Counted from the first letter of the stretch, positions 41,944 to 50,670 are shown. The stretch: DNA of 64,000 nt from PALSA-607 sp036501485 (GCA_036501485.1 DASYAG010000122.1:20753-84752), one strand, 5' to 3'. Notes: generated by a model not told the origin, from the letters alone. Translations and numbers: made by a program.

Positions 41944-42055
41944 TTCTCACTAGGCGAAAGTTCCGGCGTTGAGCTGTAATCGAAACGATGCCTGTTTGGA
42001 CTGGACACTGCCGCCCAACACTCTTATCGTGACAATCACTTTCTCCTAGCGAAAG
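41944..42055. promoter_or_regulatory. Divergent regulatory region with two related operator-like sites
   Basis: Two sites share the same core. Site A is TTCTCACTAGGCGAAAG (41944-41960) and site B is TTCTCCTAGCGAAAG (42041-42055); they differ by two inserted bases. Site B is itself an inverted repeat, CTTTC-N7-GAAAG. In addition CTAGGCGAAAGT (41950-41961) recurs inverted with one mismatch at 42038-42049. They lie between the VOC-FAD-SDR operon and the ABC importer operon, so one regulator may control both. Confidence 0.5.
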
Positions 42056-42098
42056 CGCCAGCCACGATGCCAGCCGAGACGCCACGCTCCAATTTGCG

Positions 42099-42857
42099 AT
42101 GAGCCAGCTCCTCGAGGTCACCGACCTCCGCGTGACCTACGGCAACGTCGTCGCAGTCAACGACGTGTCGCTTTCGGTTGCGCAAGGCGAAGTCGTGGGT
42201 CTGATCGGGCCTAATGGTGCAGGTAAGTCGTCGTTCATCGATGCGTTGACTGGTTACCACCCCAGTAGAGGTGGCCACGTCACCTTCGAAGGCTCATCTT
42301 TGGATGGACGGCCCGCGCACGACGTGGCCCGCCGCGGCCTCGTGCGCACGTTCCAGTCGGTCGAGCTGTTCGACGACCTCACCGTTGAGGAGAACCTGCT
42401 CGTCGCCGCCGAGCACCCGACGATCTGGAGTGCCTTGCGCGATCTGGTCGTGCCGTCGCGACCGCAAGGTGTCGACGACGTTGCCTGGGCTCGCGGCCTC
42501 TGCGATCTGGACGCCGTCGCACACCGTTACCCGCGCGAGCTGTCGCACGGTCAGCGCAAGCTCGTCGGCGTTGCACGCGCACTCGCACAACGGCCGCGTC
42601 TCGTGTTGATGGATGAGCCGGCGGCAGGCCTCGACACTGACGAGAGCGTCACGTTTGGTGCGCGCGTGCGTTCGCTGCCGGGTCACGGCGTGAGCGTGCT
42701 GCTGGTCGACCACGACATGGGGTTGGTCCTGGGGGTCTGCGATCGCATTGTCGTGATCGATTTCGGGAGCGTTATCGCTTCGGGCACGCCCGACCAGATC
42801 CGGGCCGACCCGAGGGTGATTGAGGCTTACCTCGGGAGCCACGATGCCCATGCCTGA
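42099..42857 (+). CDS. ABC transporter ATPase, LivG-like (HAAT family)
   Basis: A 252-aa ATP-binding subunit of a branched-chain-amino-acid-type importer. Walker A GPNGAGKSS, Q-loop RTFQSVELFDDLT, signature LSHGQRKLVG, Walker B LVLMDEPAAGLD and the switch His in VDHDMG are all present. There is no clear ribosome binding site. A short upstream frame (ATG 42067, 11 codons) ends on a TGA that overlaps this ATG, so translation may be coupled to it. It is first in the operon LivG-LivF-binding protein-permease. In a catabolic context such importers often bring in aromatic or carboxylic acids. Confidence 0.9.
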   Translation: MSQLLEVTDLRVTYGNVVAVNDVSLSVAQGEVVGLIGPNGAGKSSFIDALTGYHPSRGGHVTFEGSSLDGRPAHDVARRGLVRTFQSVELFDDLTVEENLLVAAEHPTIWSALRDLVVPSRPQGVDDVAWARGLCDLDAVAHRYPRELSHGQRKLVGVARALAQRPRLVLMDEPAAGLDTDESVTFGARVRSLPGHGVSVLLVDHDMGLVLGVCDRIVVIDFGSVIASGTPDQIRADPRVIEAYLGSHDAHA

Positions 42858-43680
42858 ACAGCGCCCGGACACCGGACAGGGCCGATCGGCGGTCGCCATG
42901 GCCGCCCGCCCAATGCTTGCTGTGTCGGGCATGTCGGCGGGCTACAACGGCATCGCCGTCGTCCGTGATCTTGATCTCACCGTCGCCGCGGGTGAAGTTG
43001 TCGCGCTGCTTGGGTCGAACGGCGCGGGCAAGACCACCACGCTGTCGGCGATCGCCGGACTCATCAAACCGCTTGCCGGCAGCATCACCTTCGAAGGCGA
43101 CGAGATCGGTGGCGAATCGGCGCACCGGGTCGCTCGGCGCGGCATTGCGCTGGTCCCTGAAGACCGCGCGCTGTTTCACGATCTGACCACCCGCGAGAAC
43201 CTGCGCGTTGCGCGTGGCCGTGATTCGGCGAGCGACGACGAGGTGCTCGACCTCTTGCCCGAACTGCGCAAGTGCCTGGGTCGCAAGGTTGGCCTGTTGT
43301 CAGGCGGTGAGCAGCAGATGCTCGCCGTAGGTCGTGCGTTGGTCGGCAAGCCGCGGATGCTGATCGTTGACGAGATGAGTCTTGGACTCGCGCCGGTCGT
43401 CGTCGAACGGTTGCTGCCAGTGCTGCGCGCGGCCGCTAACACGTTCGGTTCGGGCGTGCTCGTCGTCGAGCAGCACGTATCTCTCGCGCTGGACGTCGCG
43501 GAGCGGGCGTATGTGCTCGCGCATGGACGTCTCGTTGTGCAAGGCCGCACTGCAGCCCTTCGTTCGCGCCGCGATCTGTTGATGGCGTGCTACCTCGGAG
43601 ATCTCGACGCCGCGGCGGCACTGTCTGCCGGAATTGATGACTCAGCTGGGGAGGCGGGCGTCCACACCAGCAGTGAATAA
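42844..43680 (+). CDS. ABC transporter ATPase, LivF-like (HAAT family)
   Basis: A 278-aa second ATPase of the importer. It has Walker A GSNGAGKTT, the LivF-typical RRGIALVPEDRALFHDLTTR, signature LSGGEQQMLAVGRAL, Walker B MLIVDEMSLGLAP and the switch His in VVEQHVSLAL. Starts at 42844 and 42850 overlap the LivG end; a later ATG (42898) is also possible, because residues before MLAVSGMSAGYNG are not conserved. It works as a heterodimer with the LivG-like ATPase under the fused permease. Confidence 0.9.
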   Translation: MPMPEQRPDTGQGRSAVAMAARPMLAVSGMSAGYNGIAVVRDLDLTVAAGEVVALLGSNGAGKTTTLSAIAGLIKPLAGSITFEGDEIGGESAHRVARRGIALVPEDRALFHDLTTRENLRVARGRDSASDDEVLDLLPELRKCLGRKVGLLSGGEQQMLAVGRALVGKPRMLIVDEMSLGLAPVVVERLLPVLRAAANTFGSGVLVVEQHVSLALDVAERAYVLAHGRLVVQGRTAALRSRRDLLMACYLGDLDAAAALSAGIDDSAGEAGVHTSSE

Positions 43681-43729
43681 GCCACGACAACGTCACCCTG
43701 CAAGGCACCCCTTTTTCAAAGGAGAAAAA

Positions 43730-45124
43730 ATGCGAGCAATGGTCAGACGGCGGTCTACCGCCCTGCTGGTTGCGACGGCGGCAGTCAGCCTGGTCGCCGC
43801 CGGTTGTTCCAGCAGCAAGAAGAGCACTGCGGCATCGTCGTCGCCGGCTCCGGCCACCTCAGCGGCAGCGTCCGTCGCCGCTCCTTCATCGTCTGCTCCG
43901 GCTCCGGCATCGTCGGCACCCGCACCTGCGTCGTCCGCCCCGGCTCCGGCATCGTCGGCACCTGCACCTGCCTCGTCAGCGGCGGCGCCGGCTGATCCGT
44001 TCGCGACGCCGAACGCAGCTTCCGGTTCGCCCGTGGTGTTCGGTGTGCTGAACATCCAGTCGGGTCCGGTGACCTTCCCCGAGACGCTTCAGGCCGAGCA
44101 GGCAGCGGTTAGTTACGTCAACGCCTACAAGGGCGGTATTGGCGGGCACCCGATCAAACTCGTGTCGTGCATCACCGACGGTCAGCCGTCGACGTCCCAG
44201 CGCTGCGCGAACCAGCTGCTGTCCGACAAGCCGGTCGCGATCATGGGTGGCGCCGACACCGGTGCGCCTGGTGCAATCCCGGTTTGGCAGCGTGCGGGTC
44301 TCGCCTACCTCGGCGGTGTCCCGTTCACGCCGGCCGAGCAGACCTACGCGAACGCGGTGATCTTCTCGAGCATCTCGACCGCCGACAACGCTGCGGCATC
44401 GGTCTACGCGGCACAGACGCTGGGCGTGAAGAGCGCCGCGGTCATCGCCACGTCTGACACGCAGGGCACCAGTGTGATGAACAACGTCATCATCCCGACG
44501 ATGAAGGCCGCGGGCATCACCAAGGTCACCCCGATCCTGCTGCCGCCGACGTCGTCCGACGTCTCCTCGGCCGTGGCGACCGCACTTGGTGCGCACCCCG
44601 ATCTCATCTACATCAACGCGCCGGCCGCCTGCCCGAACATCCTCGCGTCGCTCAAGCAACTTGGAAACACCGCGAAGATCATGGGCATCGACCCGTGCAC
44701 GTCGCCTCCTGCTTTGAAGGGTGCGAACGGCGGGGCGAACGGTCTCTACTTCGCCAGCCCGGTGTTCGATCCGGGATCGGGCACGCCCGACTCCGACGAG
44801 TACCTGGCCATCGTGAAGAAGTACCAGCCCAACCTCGTGCTCGACTCACCGGCGGCCATCGGCTTCCAGACCGTGATCGACGTGCAGGCAGCGCTGGCCA
44901 GCTTCACCACCGCCGACCTGACGACAGCCAAGATCCTGGCCGCTTTCAGGACGGGTCAGTCGACCCCGAACTTCATGGGTCATCCTTACCTGTGTGACGG
45001 CAAGCAGTTGGCGGGCGCTCCCGCGATCTGCAACGCGTACGAGCAGATCCGGCAGGTGCAGGGCACCTCGATCGTGGTCGCCTCGAAGGACTTCGTCACG
45101 CCGGGCACGTTCTACAAGGGATAG
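43730..45124 (+). CDS. ABC importer substrate-binding lipoprotein (type I, Peripla_BP_6)
   Basis: A 464-aa extracellular binding protein. The signal peptide ends LVAAGC (Cys26, lipidated), then a repetitive Ala/Pro/Ser linker (about 27-88) and two lobes. The start of lobe 1 is FGVLNIQSGPVTFPETLQAEQ, with VAIMGGADTGAP and later VIATSDTQGTSVMNN typical of the family. It captures the ligand for the fused permease. An AAAGGAGA ribosome binding site precedes the ATG at 43730. The ligand cannot be predicted; the neighbours argue for an organic or aromatic acid rather than an amino acid. A strong hairpin follows the stop. Confidence 0.9.
   Translation: MRAMVRRRSTALLVATAAVSLVAAGCSSSKKSTAASSSPAPATSAAASVAAPSSSAPAPASSAPAPASSAPAPASSAPAPASSAAAPADPFATPNAASGSPVVFGVLNIQSGPVTFPETLQAEQAAVSYVNAYKGGIGGHPIKLVSCITDGQPSTSQRCANQLLSDKPVAIMGGADTGAPGAIPVWQRAGLAYLGGVPFTPAEQTYANAVIFSSISTADNAAASVYAAQTLGVKSAAVIATSDTQGTSVMNNVIIPTMKAAGITKVTPILLPPTSSDVSSAVATALGAHPDLIYINAPAACPNILASLKQLGNTAKIMGIDPCTSPPALKGANGGANGLYFASPVFDPGSGTPDSDEYLAIVKKYQPNLVLDSPAAIGFQTVIDVQAALASFTTADLTTAKILAAFRTGQSTPNFMGHPYLCDGKQLAGAPAICNAYEQIRQVQGTSIVVASKDFVTPGTFYKG
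43889..43978 (+). repeat. Tandem repeat encoding APAPASS units
   Basis: Near-identical units coding SSAPAPA repeat about four times in the binding-protein linker, with synonymous changes between copies. Likely a flexible tether across the wall, and prone to length variation. Confidence 0.75.
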
Positions 45125-45166
45125 AAAACCCGGCGAGGGCTGCGGTTTGGTCTGACGTTTTGCGGC

Positions 45167-45198
45167 GGGGGTCTGCGCGTATTGACGCGCAGGCCCCC
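45167..45198 (+). terminator. Strong intra-operon hairpin between binding protein and permease
   Basis: GGGGGTCTGCGCGT pairs with ACGCGCAGGCCCCC across the loop ATTG: 14 bp with one G-U pair. It lies 43 bp after the binding-protein stop and 40 bp before the permease start. It probably acts as a partial terminator or 3' stabiliser, giving more binding protein than permease. Confidence 0.7.
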
Positions 45199-45237
45199 GT
45201 ACCGGCGCAATAGAGAAGCAACGAGGGAGTTCAGGGT

Positions 45238-47280
45238 TTGAGCACGTACCTGCTTTTCCTGATGCTCGGGCTCGGCGCCGGGTCGGTGTACGCGCTGCTC
45301 GGGCTCGGGATGGTGCTGAAGTACCGCAGCACCGGCGTGGTCGACTTCGCTCAGGGTGCGGTCGCGATGTTCGGCGCCTACGTCTTCTTGAAGCTGCGTA
45401 CCACCGGTGAGTTGCAGCTGCCGTGGGTGGCGCTGAAGCATCAGGTGCCGCTGTCGTCACACGGCATATCGTTATGGCCCGCGCTATTGATCACCTTGGT
45501 CTACGGCACTTTGCTCGGGCTGCTCATCTTCGTGCTGGTCTACCGCCCGTTGCTGCGCGCCGCACCGCTCACGAAAGTCTGCGCATCGGTCGGCGTAATG
45601 CTCGCACTGACCGCGATTGCAGTCCTCGACTTCGGCACTACTGCCATCTCAGCGCCGCCGATCCTGCCGAGTCGCAGCATCAAGATCGCCGATGTGCAGG
45701 TGCCGTCCGATCGGCTCTACCTGGCTGGCATCGTCATTGTCGTCGCGGTTGCATTGTCGATGACCTATCGCTTTACGCACTTCGGCTTGGCCACGCGGGC
45801 CGGTGCCGAGAACGAAACCGGCGCGGCACTCATCGGCATCTCGGGCCCGTCGATCGCGGCCCGCAACTGGATGATCGCGACGCTGCTCGCGACCCTGTCG
45901 GGCGTGCTGATCACACCGATCTCATCGCTCGACCCGACGTCGTACACGCTGTTTGTAGTGCCGGCACTTGGTGCGGTGTTGATCGGTAGGTTCCAGTCAT
46001 TCTGGATCACCGCTGTCGCCGGGCTTGGGCTCGGCGTCGTGCAGTCCGAGCTGATCAAGTTGCAGACGGTGTGGAGTTGGTTGCCGAAGCAGGGACTCTC
46101 CGACGGCGTGCCATTCCTCATCATCTTGGTCACCATGACGCTGTCGGCGCGCCGCATCGGCGCTCGCGGTTCGACCGGCGCGCTCCGCAATCCATCGCTC
46201 GGCCGACCCACCCGCCCCGTCGCGACTTCCCTCATCATGTTCGTGCTTGGGTTCGTCGTGCTTGTCTCGCTGCACGGATTCTTGCGGGCTGCCTTCATGG
46301 CGTCGCTGGTCACGATGTGTATCGCGTTCTCGCTTGTCGTGCTGACTGGTTACGTCGGTCAGGTATCGCTGGCGCAGATGTCGTTTGCCGGCATCGGTGC
46401 GTTCACGTTGACGCACTACGCCAATGAATACGGGATTCCGTTCCCGATTTCGCTCATCATGGCCGCACTCACCGTGGTGCCGATCGGCATCCTCATCGGA
46501 TTGCCGGCGCTGCGCGTGCGAGGAGTCAACCTCGCGGTCGTGACGCTGGCCGCGGCGGCCGCAATGGATGCGCTGGTCTTCAGCAACGTCGGCTTCACGG
46601 GCGGGCTTGGCGGCCGGTCGATCGGGTCGCCGCATCTGTTCGGCTTCAATCTCGGCATCTCCGAGGGGCACAACTATCCGCGCGTCGTGTTCGGCGTCCT
46701 GCTGCTTGTGATCGTGACGTTCGTGGGTTACTGCGTCGCCCGATTGCGGACGTCGGCGACCGGGCGAATGCTCGTCGCTGTCCGCTCGAACGAACGAGCG
46801 GCCTCCGCGGTCGGGATCCGCGTTGCTCCGGTCAAGCTTTACGTCTTCGCCCTCTCGGCATTCATCGCCGGCATCGGCGGTTCGCTGCTCGCCTACGAAC
46901 AAGGGACCGTGTCATCAGCATCGTTCAACGTGCAAACTTCGCTGGCGTTGCTCGCCGTCGCCTACGTGGCCGGTATCGGCCGCATCGCAGGTGCGGTCAT
47001 TGCCGGCTTGATGTTCGCCTCTGACGGGCTGTTCGTGTCGTTCCTCGACAAGGAACTGCACATCGGCCAGTACCAGACGATCGTCGCAGGTGTTGCTTTG
47101 GCGTTCACGGCCATCAAGAACCCGGACGGCGTCGCCAGTGAGGTGGCCGGTGAGAAGGGACCCGCACCCCGCGTCGTTCGGCTACGCGACCGCCTGTTGC
47201 CGCACACGACCCGCACACACGCCGCGACGCATGCGGCAGCGGAGCTGGAAACCACGCCGACGCCTGCCAGCCGCGTCTGA
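45238..47280 (+). CDS. Fused LivH-LivM-type ABC permease
   Basis: A 680-aa membrane protein joining both permease subunits of a HAAT importer. Residues 1-300 are LivH-like (LGAGSVYALLGLGMVLKYRS near the start, THFGLATRAGAENETGAALI for the ATPase contact). Residues about 325-640 are LivM-like (LTGYVGQVSLAQMSFAGIGA, RLRTSATGRMLVAVRSNERA). The C-terminal 40 residues are polar. Separate livH and livM genes are the norm; fusions are known in actinobacteria. The start is TTG with gaggga upstream. It ends just before the broken methyltransferase. Confidence 0.9.
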   Translation: MSTYLLFLMLGLGAGSVYALLGLGMVLKYRSTGVVDFAQGAVAMFGAYVFLKLRTTGELQLPWVALKHQVPLSSHGISLWPALLITLVYGTLLGLLIFVLVYRPLLRAAPLTKVCASVGVMLALTAIAVLDFGTTAISAPPILPSRSIKIADVQVPSDRLYLAGIVIVVAVALSMTYRFTHFGLATRAGAENETGAALIGISGPSIAARNWMIATLLATLSGVLITPISSLDPTSYTLFVVPALGAVLIGRFQSFWITAVAGLGLGVVQSELIKLQTVWSWLPKQGLSDGVPFLIILVTMTLSARRIGARGSTGALRNPSLGRPTRPVATSLIMFVLGFVVLVSLHGFLRAAFMASLVTMCIAFSLVVLTGYVGQVSLAQMSFAGIGAFTLTHYANEYGIPFPISLIMAALTVVPIGILIGLPALRVRGVNLAVVTLAAAAAMDALVFSNVGFTGGLGGRSIGSPHLFGFNLGISEGHNYPRVVFGVLLLVIVTFVGYCVARLRTSATGRMLVAVRSNERAASAVGIRVAPVKLYVFALSAFIAGIGGSLLAYEQGTVSSASFNVQTSLALLAVAYVAGIGRIAGAVIAGLMFASDGLFVSFLDKELHIGQYQTIVAGVALAFTAIKNPDGVASEVAGEKGPAPRVVRLRDRLLPHTTRTHAATHAAAELETTPTPASRV

Positions 47281-47281
47281 C

Positions 47282-48120
47282 GTGGAGAACGTCAAGGCCG
47301 GTGCGGGTCCCATCCGTTACGGCAACCCGCCTGATGCGGCCGCGCTCCTGCAGCGCCGGCTGTGGGGAAGCGATCCCGTCGGCTGGGCGCTATTTGCCGA
47401 GCCGCACAACGCACTGCTGTTCGAGGCTGTGCTCGCCGCTGCCGGGGTAGGGCCTGGAACCAACTTGCTCGACGTCGGCTGCGGTACCGGCGCCGCCATG
47501 CGGTTGGCGCACGACCGCGGCGCAAGTGTGGCTGGCGTTGACGTGACGCCGGGGCTGCTTGCGATTGCGGCGCAGCGGCTGCCCGATGCCGAGCTGTGGT
47601 GTGGCGATCTGAGTGAGCTGCCGTTCCCGGACGGCGGCTTCGACGCGGTTGTCGGCATCAACGCCTTTCAGTTCGCGGGCGATCCGAGGGCCGCGTTGGT
47701 CGAAGCTGCGCGCGTCACCAAACCGGCGGCGTCGTAGCTGTCGGCATGTTCGCCGAACCGCAACGGTGCGAGTCGACGGCGATCCACCTCGCGATGGCAG
47801 CGCTGAGCCCTCCTGCGCGCGACGCCGACCATGCGCCTTACGCGCTCTCGGCGCCAGGCAACCTCGAGGCGGCTATGACCGCCGCCGGCCTGGAGTTGTC
47901 AGGGGCGGGGGAGGTGCCGTTGTCATGGCACTACGCGACCGTTGCCGACGCCGTGCGCGGGCTGCTCAGCTCGGCGGGCGCCACTCGGGCGGTCGAAGAC
48001 GTCGGAGAGCAGGCGGTGCGCGCGACCGTCGAAGGCGCACTCGCGCCGTTCGCTGCAGTAGACGGCTCGGTCACTATGCGCAACGTCTTCCGATGGGTCG
48101 CCGCCCGCCGACTCCGCTAG
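47282..48120 (+). pseudogene. Class I SAM methyltransferase split by an apparent one-base deletion
   Basis: The first part (47282-47737) encodes a Rossmann methyltransferase: LLDVGCGTGAAMRL (motif I), LWCGDLSELPFPDGGFDAVV (motifs II-III) and AARVTKP. Right there the frame runs to a TAG. The adjacent frame reads GGVVAVGMFAEP and continues to 48120 with a plausible C-terminal domain. Restoring one G in the CCGGCGG stretch (about 47723-47729) would give the canonical RVTKPGGVVAVG and one 279-residue protein. It is thus a frameshifted gene or a sequencing error. The GTG start lies 1 bp after the permease stop. The substrate is unknown. Confidence 0.82.
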
Positions 48121-48293
48121 GTGCGTACGGCAGCCCGCCAACCCGGCGTCCCGACTCTTCGCAGTGCCGCGGACTCAACTTCACATCCGGTGTGGCTGTT
48201 CGAACCGTGCAAATCGGGCGCGAACACGACCACATGGGATGTGAAGTCGAGATGGCAAGCGGACGGCGGGGTGGCGCGCGTCGCGTCGCAGCG

Positions 48294-49127
48294 TCAGACG
48301 AAGGTCTGGCGGATCTCGCCGATCTGGTCGATCGTGCTCAGCAGCGTTTCGCCGGGTTGCAGGTAGCGCGGCGGGGTGCGTCGGTTGCCGACTCCGGCCG
48401 GTGTGCCGGTGAAGATGAGATCGCCCGGGAAGAGTTCGCACACCGCCGAGAGCCGCGCCACCAGGTCATCGACGGAAAAGATCATCTCTGAGGTGCGGCC
48501 GCGTTGCATCTGCTCTCCGTCCAGCGTGCAGGCGAAGCCGATGTCATCGCGGTCGGCGAACTCGTCTGGGGTGACTGCGACCGGTCCGGTTGGACCGAAG
48601 CCGGCATGCGACTTGCCGAGCGAGAACTGTGGCGGCTTGCCGGTACTTTGCAGCACGCGCTCCGACAGGTCTTGCCCGATCGTGAGACCGGCCACTGCTT
48701 CCCAAGCGGCGTCGCGGTCGATGTCGCGCCCACCCCGCCCGATGACGACCACCAGCTCGATCTCCCAATCGACCTTGCCCGTCGGCAAGGTCACTTCCGT
48801 CACCGGACCAGCGATGCACGACGGGAATTTGGTGAACACCAACGGTGATTCCGGAGCCTCGAAGCCGGCCTCGGCGGCGTGTGGCCGGTAGTTCAACGCG
48901 ACCGCGAACACCTGTCGCGGGTCCGGCACCGGTGGTCCGAGCTCGACGTCGGCGACAGGTCGAGCAACCGTCCAGTCGATGTCATCGGCCCAGACCAACA
49001 CGTCGTCCCATTGCGCGAGTCCGCCACGCACGTCGGAGGCGAACCGGCCGTTGCTCTGCGTCTCGACATCGACGAACACGTCGTCACGGACGACGATGAG
49101 GCGCCCTGCGACAGACCCGAATCTCAC
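48294..49127 (-). CDS. Fumarylacetoacetate hydrolase family protein
   Basis: A 277-aa FAH-fold metal-dependent hydrolase, isomerase or decarboxylase. Core motifs: FAVALNYRPHAAEAGFE, LPTGKVDWEIELVVVIGRGG (metal ligand Glu), GLTIGQDLSERVLQ, FSLGKSHAGFGPTGP, and GDLIFTGTPAGVG near the C-terminus. Residues before GTG 49127 in this frame are not FAH-like, so the longer frame is rejected. A close paralogue lies 4 bp upstream on the same strand, and the two are cotranscribed. In catabolic clusters such enzymes act on ring-cleavage products; the substrate is not known. Confidence 0.88.
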   Translation of the reverse strand: MRFGSVAGRLIVVRDDVFVDVETQSNGRFASDVRGGLAQWDDVLVWADDIDWTVARPVADVELGPPVPDPRQVFAVALNYRPHAAEAGFEAPESPLVFTKFPSCIAGPVTEVTLPTGKVDWEIELVVVIGRGGRDIDRDAAWEAVAGLTIGQDLSERVLQSTGKPPQFSLGKSHAGFGPTGPVAVTPDEFADRDDIGFACTLDGEQMQRGRTSEMIFSVDDLVARLSAVCELFPGDLIFTGTPAGVGNRRTPPRYLQPGETLLSTIDQIGEIRQTFV

Positions 49128-49131
49128 GAGA

Positions 49132-49998
49132 TCACAGTGTGTCGGCCAGATACGGGGCATCGTGCGCCGCGCTCCACGGGACCACGGTGTTGCGCAGCAC
49201 GCCGACGTGTTCGATCTCGGCCTCGATGACATCACCTGGCTGCAGGTAGAAGTCGAACGGGTTGGGCTGCACCGCGGCAACTCCGGAGATCGTTCCGGTC
49301 GTGATGATGTCGCCGGCCGTGTAGCCCTGCGGGGAGTGGTAGGCAACGAGATGTGGCAAGTCGATCACCATCTGGCTGGTGTTGCCGACCTGGCGCACGT
49401 CGCCGTTGACCCGCAACTCCATGGCGAGTGCTTGCGGGTCGTCGATTTCGTCGGCGGTCACGATGTAGGGGCCGATCGGGCAGAACGTCTCGATGCCCTT
49501 GGAGAACGAGAACACACCCGATTTCATCTCGCGGCGCTGGATGTCACGCGCGGTGATGTCGTTGAAGACCATGAAGCCTGCGATGTAGTCGTTCGCTTCT
49601 TCCGGCGTGAACCACTTGCCGGACTTGCCGATGACGACAGCTAGTTCGAGCTCGTAGTCGAGCTCCTTGGTCAGGCTCTCCGGGTAGACGATGTCGTCGT
49701 CCGGCCCGATGATCGCATCGACGTTTTGGAAGAACACGATGCCCTTGTGTACCGGGTGCGACCAGTTCACGCTGGCGAGCTCTTCGTGGTGGGCGGTGAA
49801 GTTGCCGGCGGTGTGGAAGAACTTCTTCGGCACGATCGGGGCCCGAAGCCGGACGTCGGCAATCGCGAGCCGTTCGCCGGATTCGGCCACATCGCCGCCG
49901 CGCTCGAACCACTCGCGGGTCGAGCCGCAGTTCAGCTCGATCACCTCGTCGCCCTCGAGGCGACCGACGCGTCCGGCGTCAAAGGTGACGAGCTTCAT
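49132..49998 (-). CDS. Fumarylacetoacetate hydrolase family protein (second copy)
   Basis: A 288-aa FAH-fold enzyme: KKFFHTAGNFTAHHEELASV, LTKELDYELELAVVIGKSGK with Glu metal ligands, GFMVFNDITARDIQRREMKS, GPYIVTADEIDDP, and YTAGDIITTGTISGVA. It is only distantly similar to the downstream copy, so the two probably handle different intermediates or form different oligomers. It is first in the operon. Its upstream region (50035-50047) has a GAAAG-type site resembling the one by the divergent SDR gene. Confidence 0.88.
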   Translation of the reverse strand: MKLVTFDAGRVGRLEGDEVIELNCGSTREWFERGGDVAESGERLAIADVRLRAPIVPKKFFHTAGNFTAHHEELASVNWSHPVHKGIVFFQNVDAIIGPDDDIVYPESLTKELDYELELAVVIGKSGKWFTPEEANDYIAGFMVFNDITARDIQRREMKSGVFSFSKGIETFCPIGPYIVTADEIDDPQALAMELRVNGDVRQVGNTSQMVIDLPHLVAYHSPQGYTAGDIITTGTISGVAAVQPNPFDFYLQPGDVIEAEIEHVGVLRNTVVPWSAAHDAPYLADTL

Positions 49999-50034
49999 CG
50001 CAGCACTCCTGTTTCATGCGTGGTTTCGTTGTGT

Positions 50035-50047
50035 GAAAGTAGTTCTC
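50035..50047 (-). promoter_or_regulatory. Candidate operator/-10 region of the FAH operon
   Basis: On the minus strand the site reads GAGAACTACTTTC. Its right half TACTTTC is identical to that of the site at 51699-51711 and contains a TANNNT -10 (TACTTT). Possibly bound by the nearby IclR protein. Confidence 0.35.
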
Positions 50048-50100
50048 GTACGCTTCAGATCGTGCTTCACCGGGCTGGTGGTGTCAAGGCGAGGAGCCGA

Positions 50101-50670
50101 CTACGAAGGGGCGCCGACGTCGAAAACGCGCAGCTGCAACGCGAGGGTCGCGTAGTAGCCGACCAACGTCGTCAGCTCGAACAGGAGCGGCAGACCGAGC
50201 GCGTCGCGGGCGTCGTTGAACTCGTCGTCAGTCAGAGCCGACCGGACGGCGAGTGCTGCGGACGTGTTCGCCACGAGCCGCTCGTGCTCGGTGAGCTGGT
50301 CGTACGCACCCGCCTTTAGCGCAGCCAACTCGTCGACGCTGAGCCCCGCAGCGCGGCCGACAGCTTCGTGCGCGTATACCTCGAACGCGCAGTCCCATGC
50401 GTGGGCGACGACCAGGATTGCGATCTCGCGATCGCGGTTGTCGAACCCGCTGCCGTACCGCACCGCACTGCCGAGCGCCTGCAATGCGCTGCCGACCGCA
50501 GGGCTCAGCAGCATCGCGTTGAACGGGCCCTCGAGACCACCGTCGTTGTCGGTTAGCGCGAAGAGTTGCGGTCCGCGCGCCCTCGGCCCGCTGGCGATGG
50601 CGTCGTACAGCTCACGCTGCTGTTCGTCGAGCTCGGCGGGGGAGAGCTTGGGCAGTCGGGGCGCCGTCAT
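50101..50670 (-). CDS. Carboxymuconolactone decarboxylase-like (AhpD-fold) protein
   Basis: A 189-aa all-helical protein: LSPAELDEQQRELYDAI at the N-terminus and VRYGSGFDNRDREIAILVVA followed by the HAWDCAFEVYAHEAVGRAAG helix, typical of CMD-family proteins. The redox CxxC of AhpD is absent, so peroxidase activity is unlikely, and it belongs to the CMD-like group found in catabolic operons. The ATG at 50670 gives MTAPRLPKLSPAE; an upstream ATG 9 codons earlier is possible. It lies between the IclR gene (16 bp) and the FAH operon. Its role in the pathway is unassigned. Confidence 0.82.
   Translation of the reverse strand: MTAPRLPKLSPAELDEQQRELYDAIASGPRARGPQLFALTDNDGGLEGPFNAMLLSPAVGSALQALGSAVRYGSGFDNRDREIAILVVAHAWDCAFEVYAHEAVGRAAGLSVDELAALKAGAYDQLTEHERLVANTSAALAVRSALTDDEFNDARDALGLPLLFELTTLVGYYATLALQLRVFDVGAPS

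Noticed and set aside
43889..43978. Repeat array considered as a CRISPR
   Set aside because: The units are contiguous coding repeats with no spacers and no cas genes nearby.
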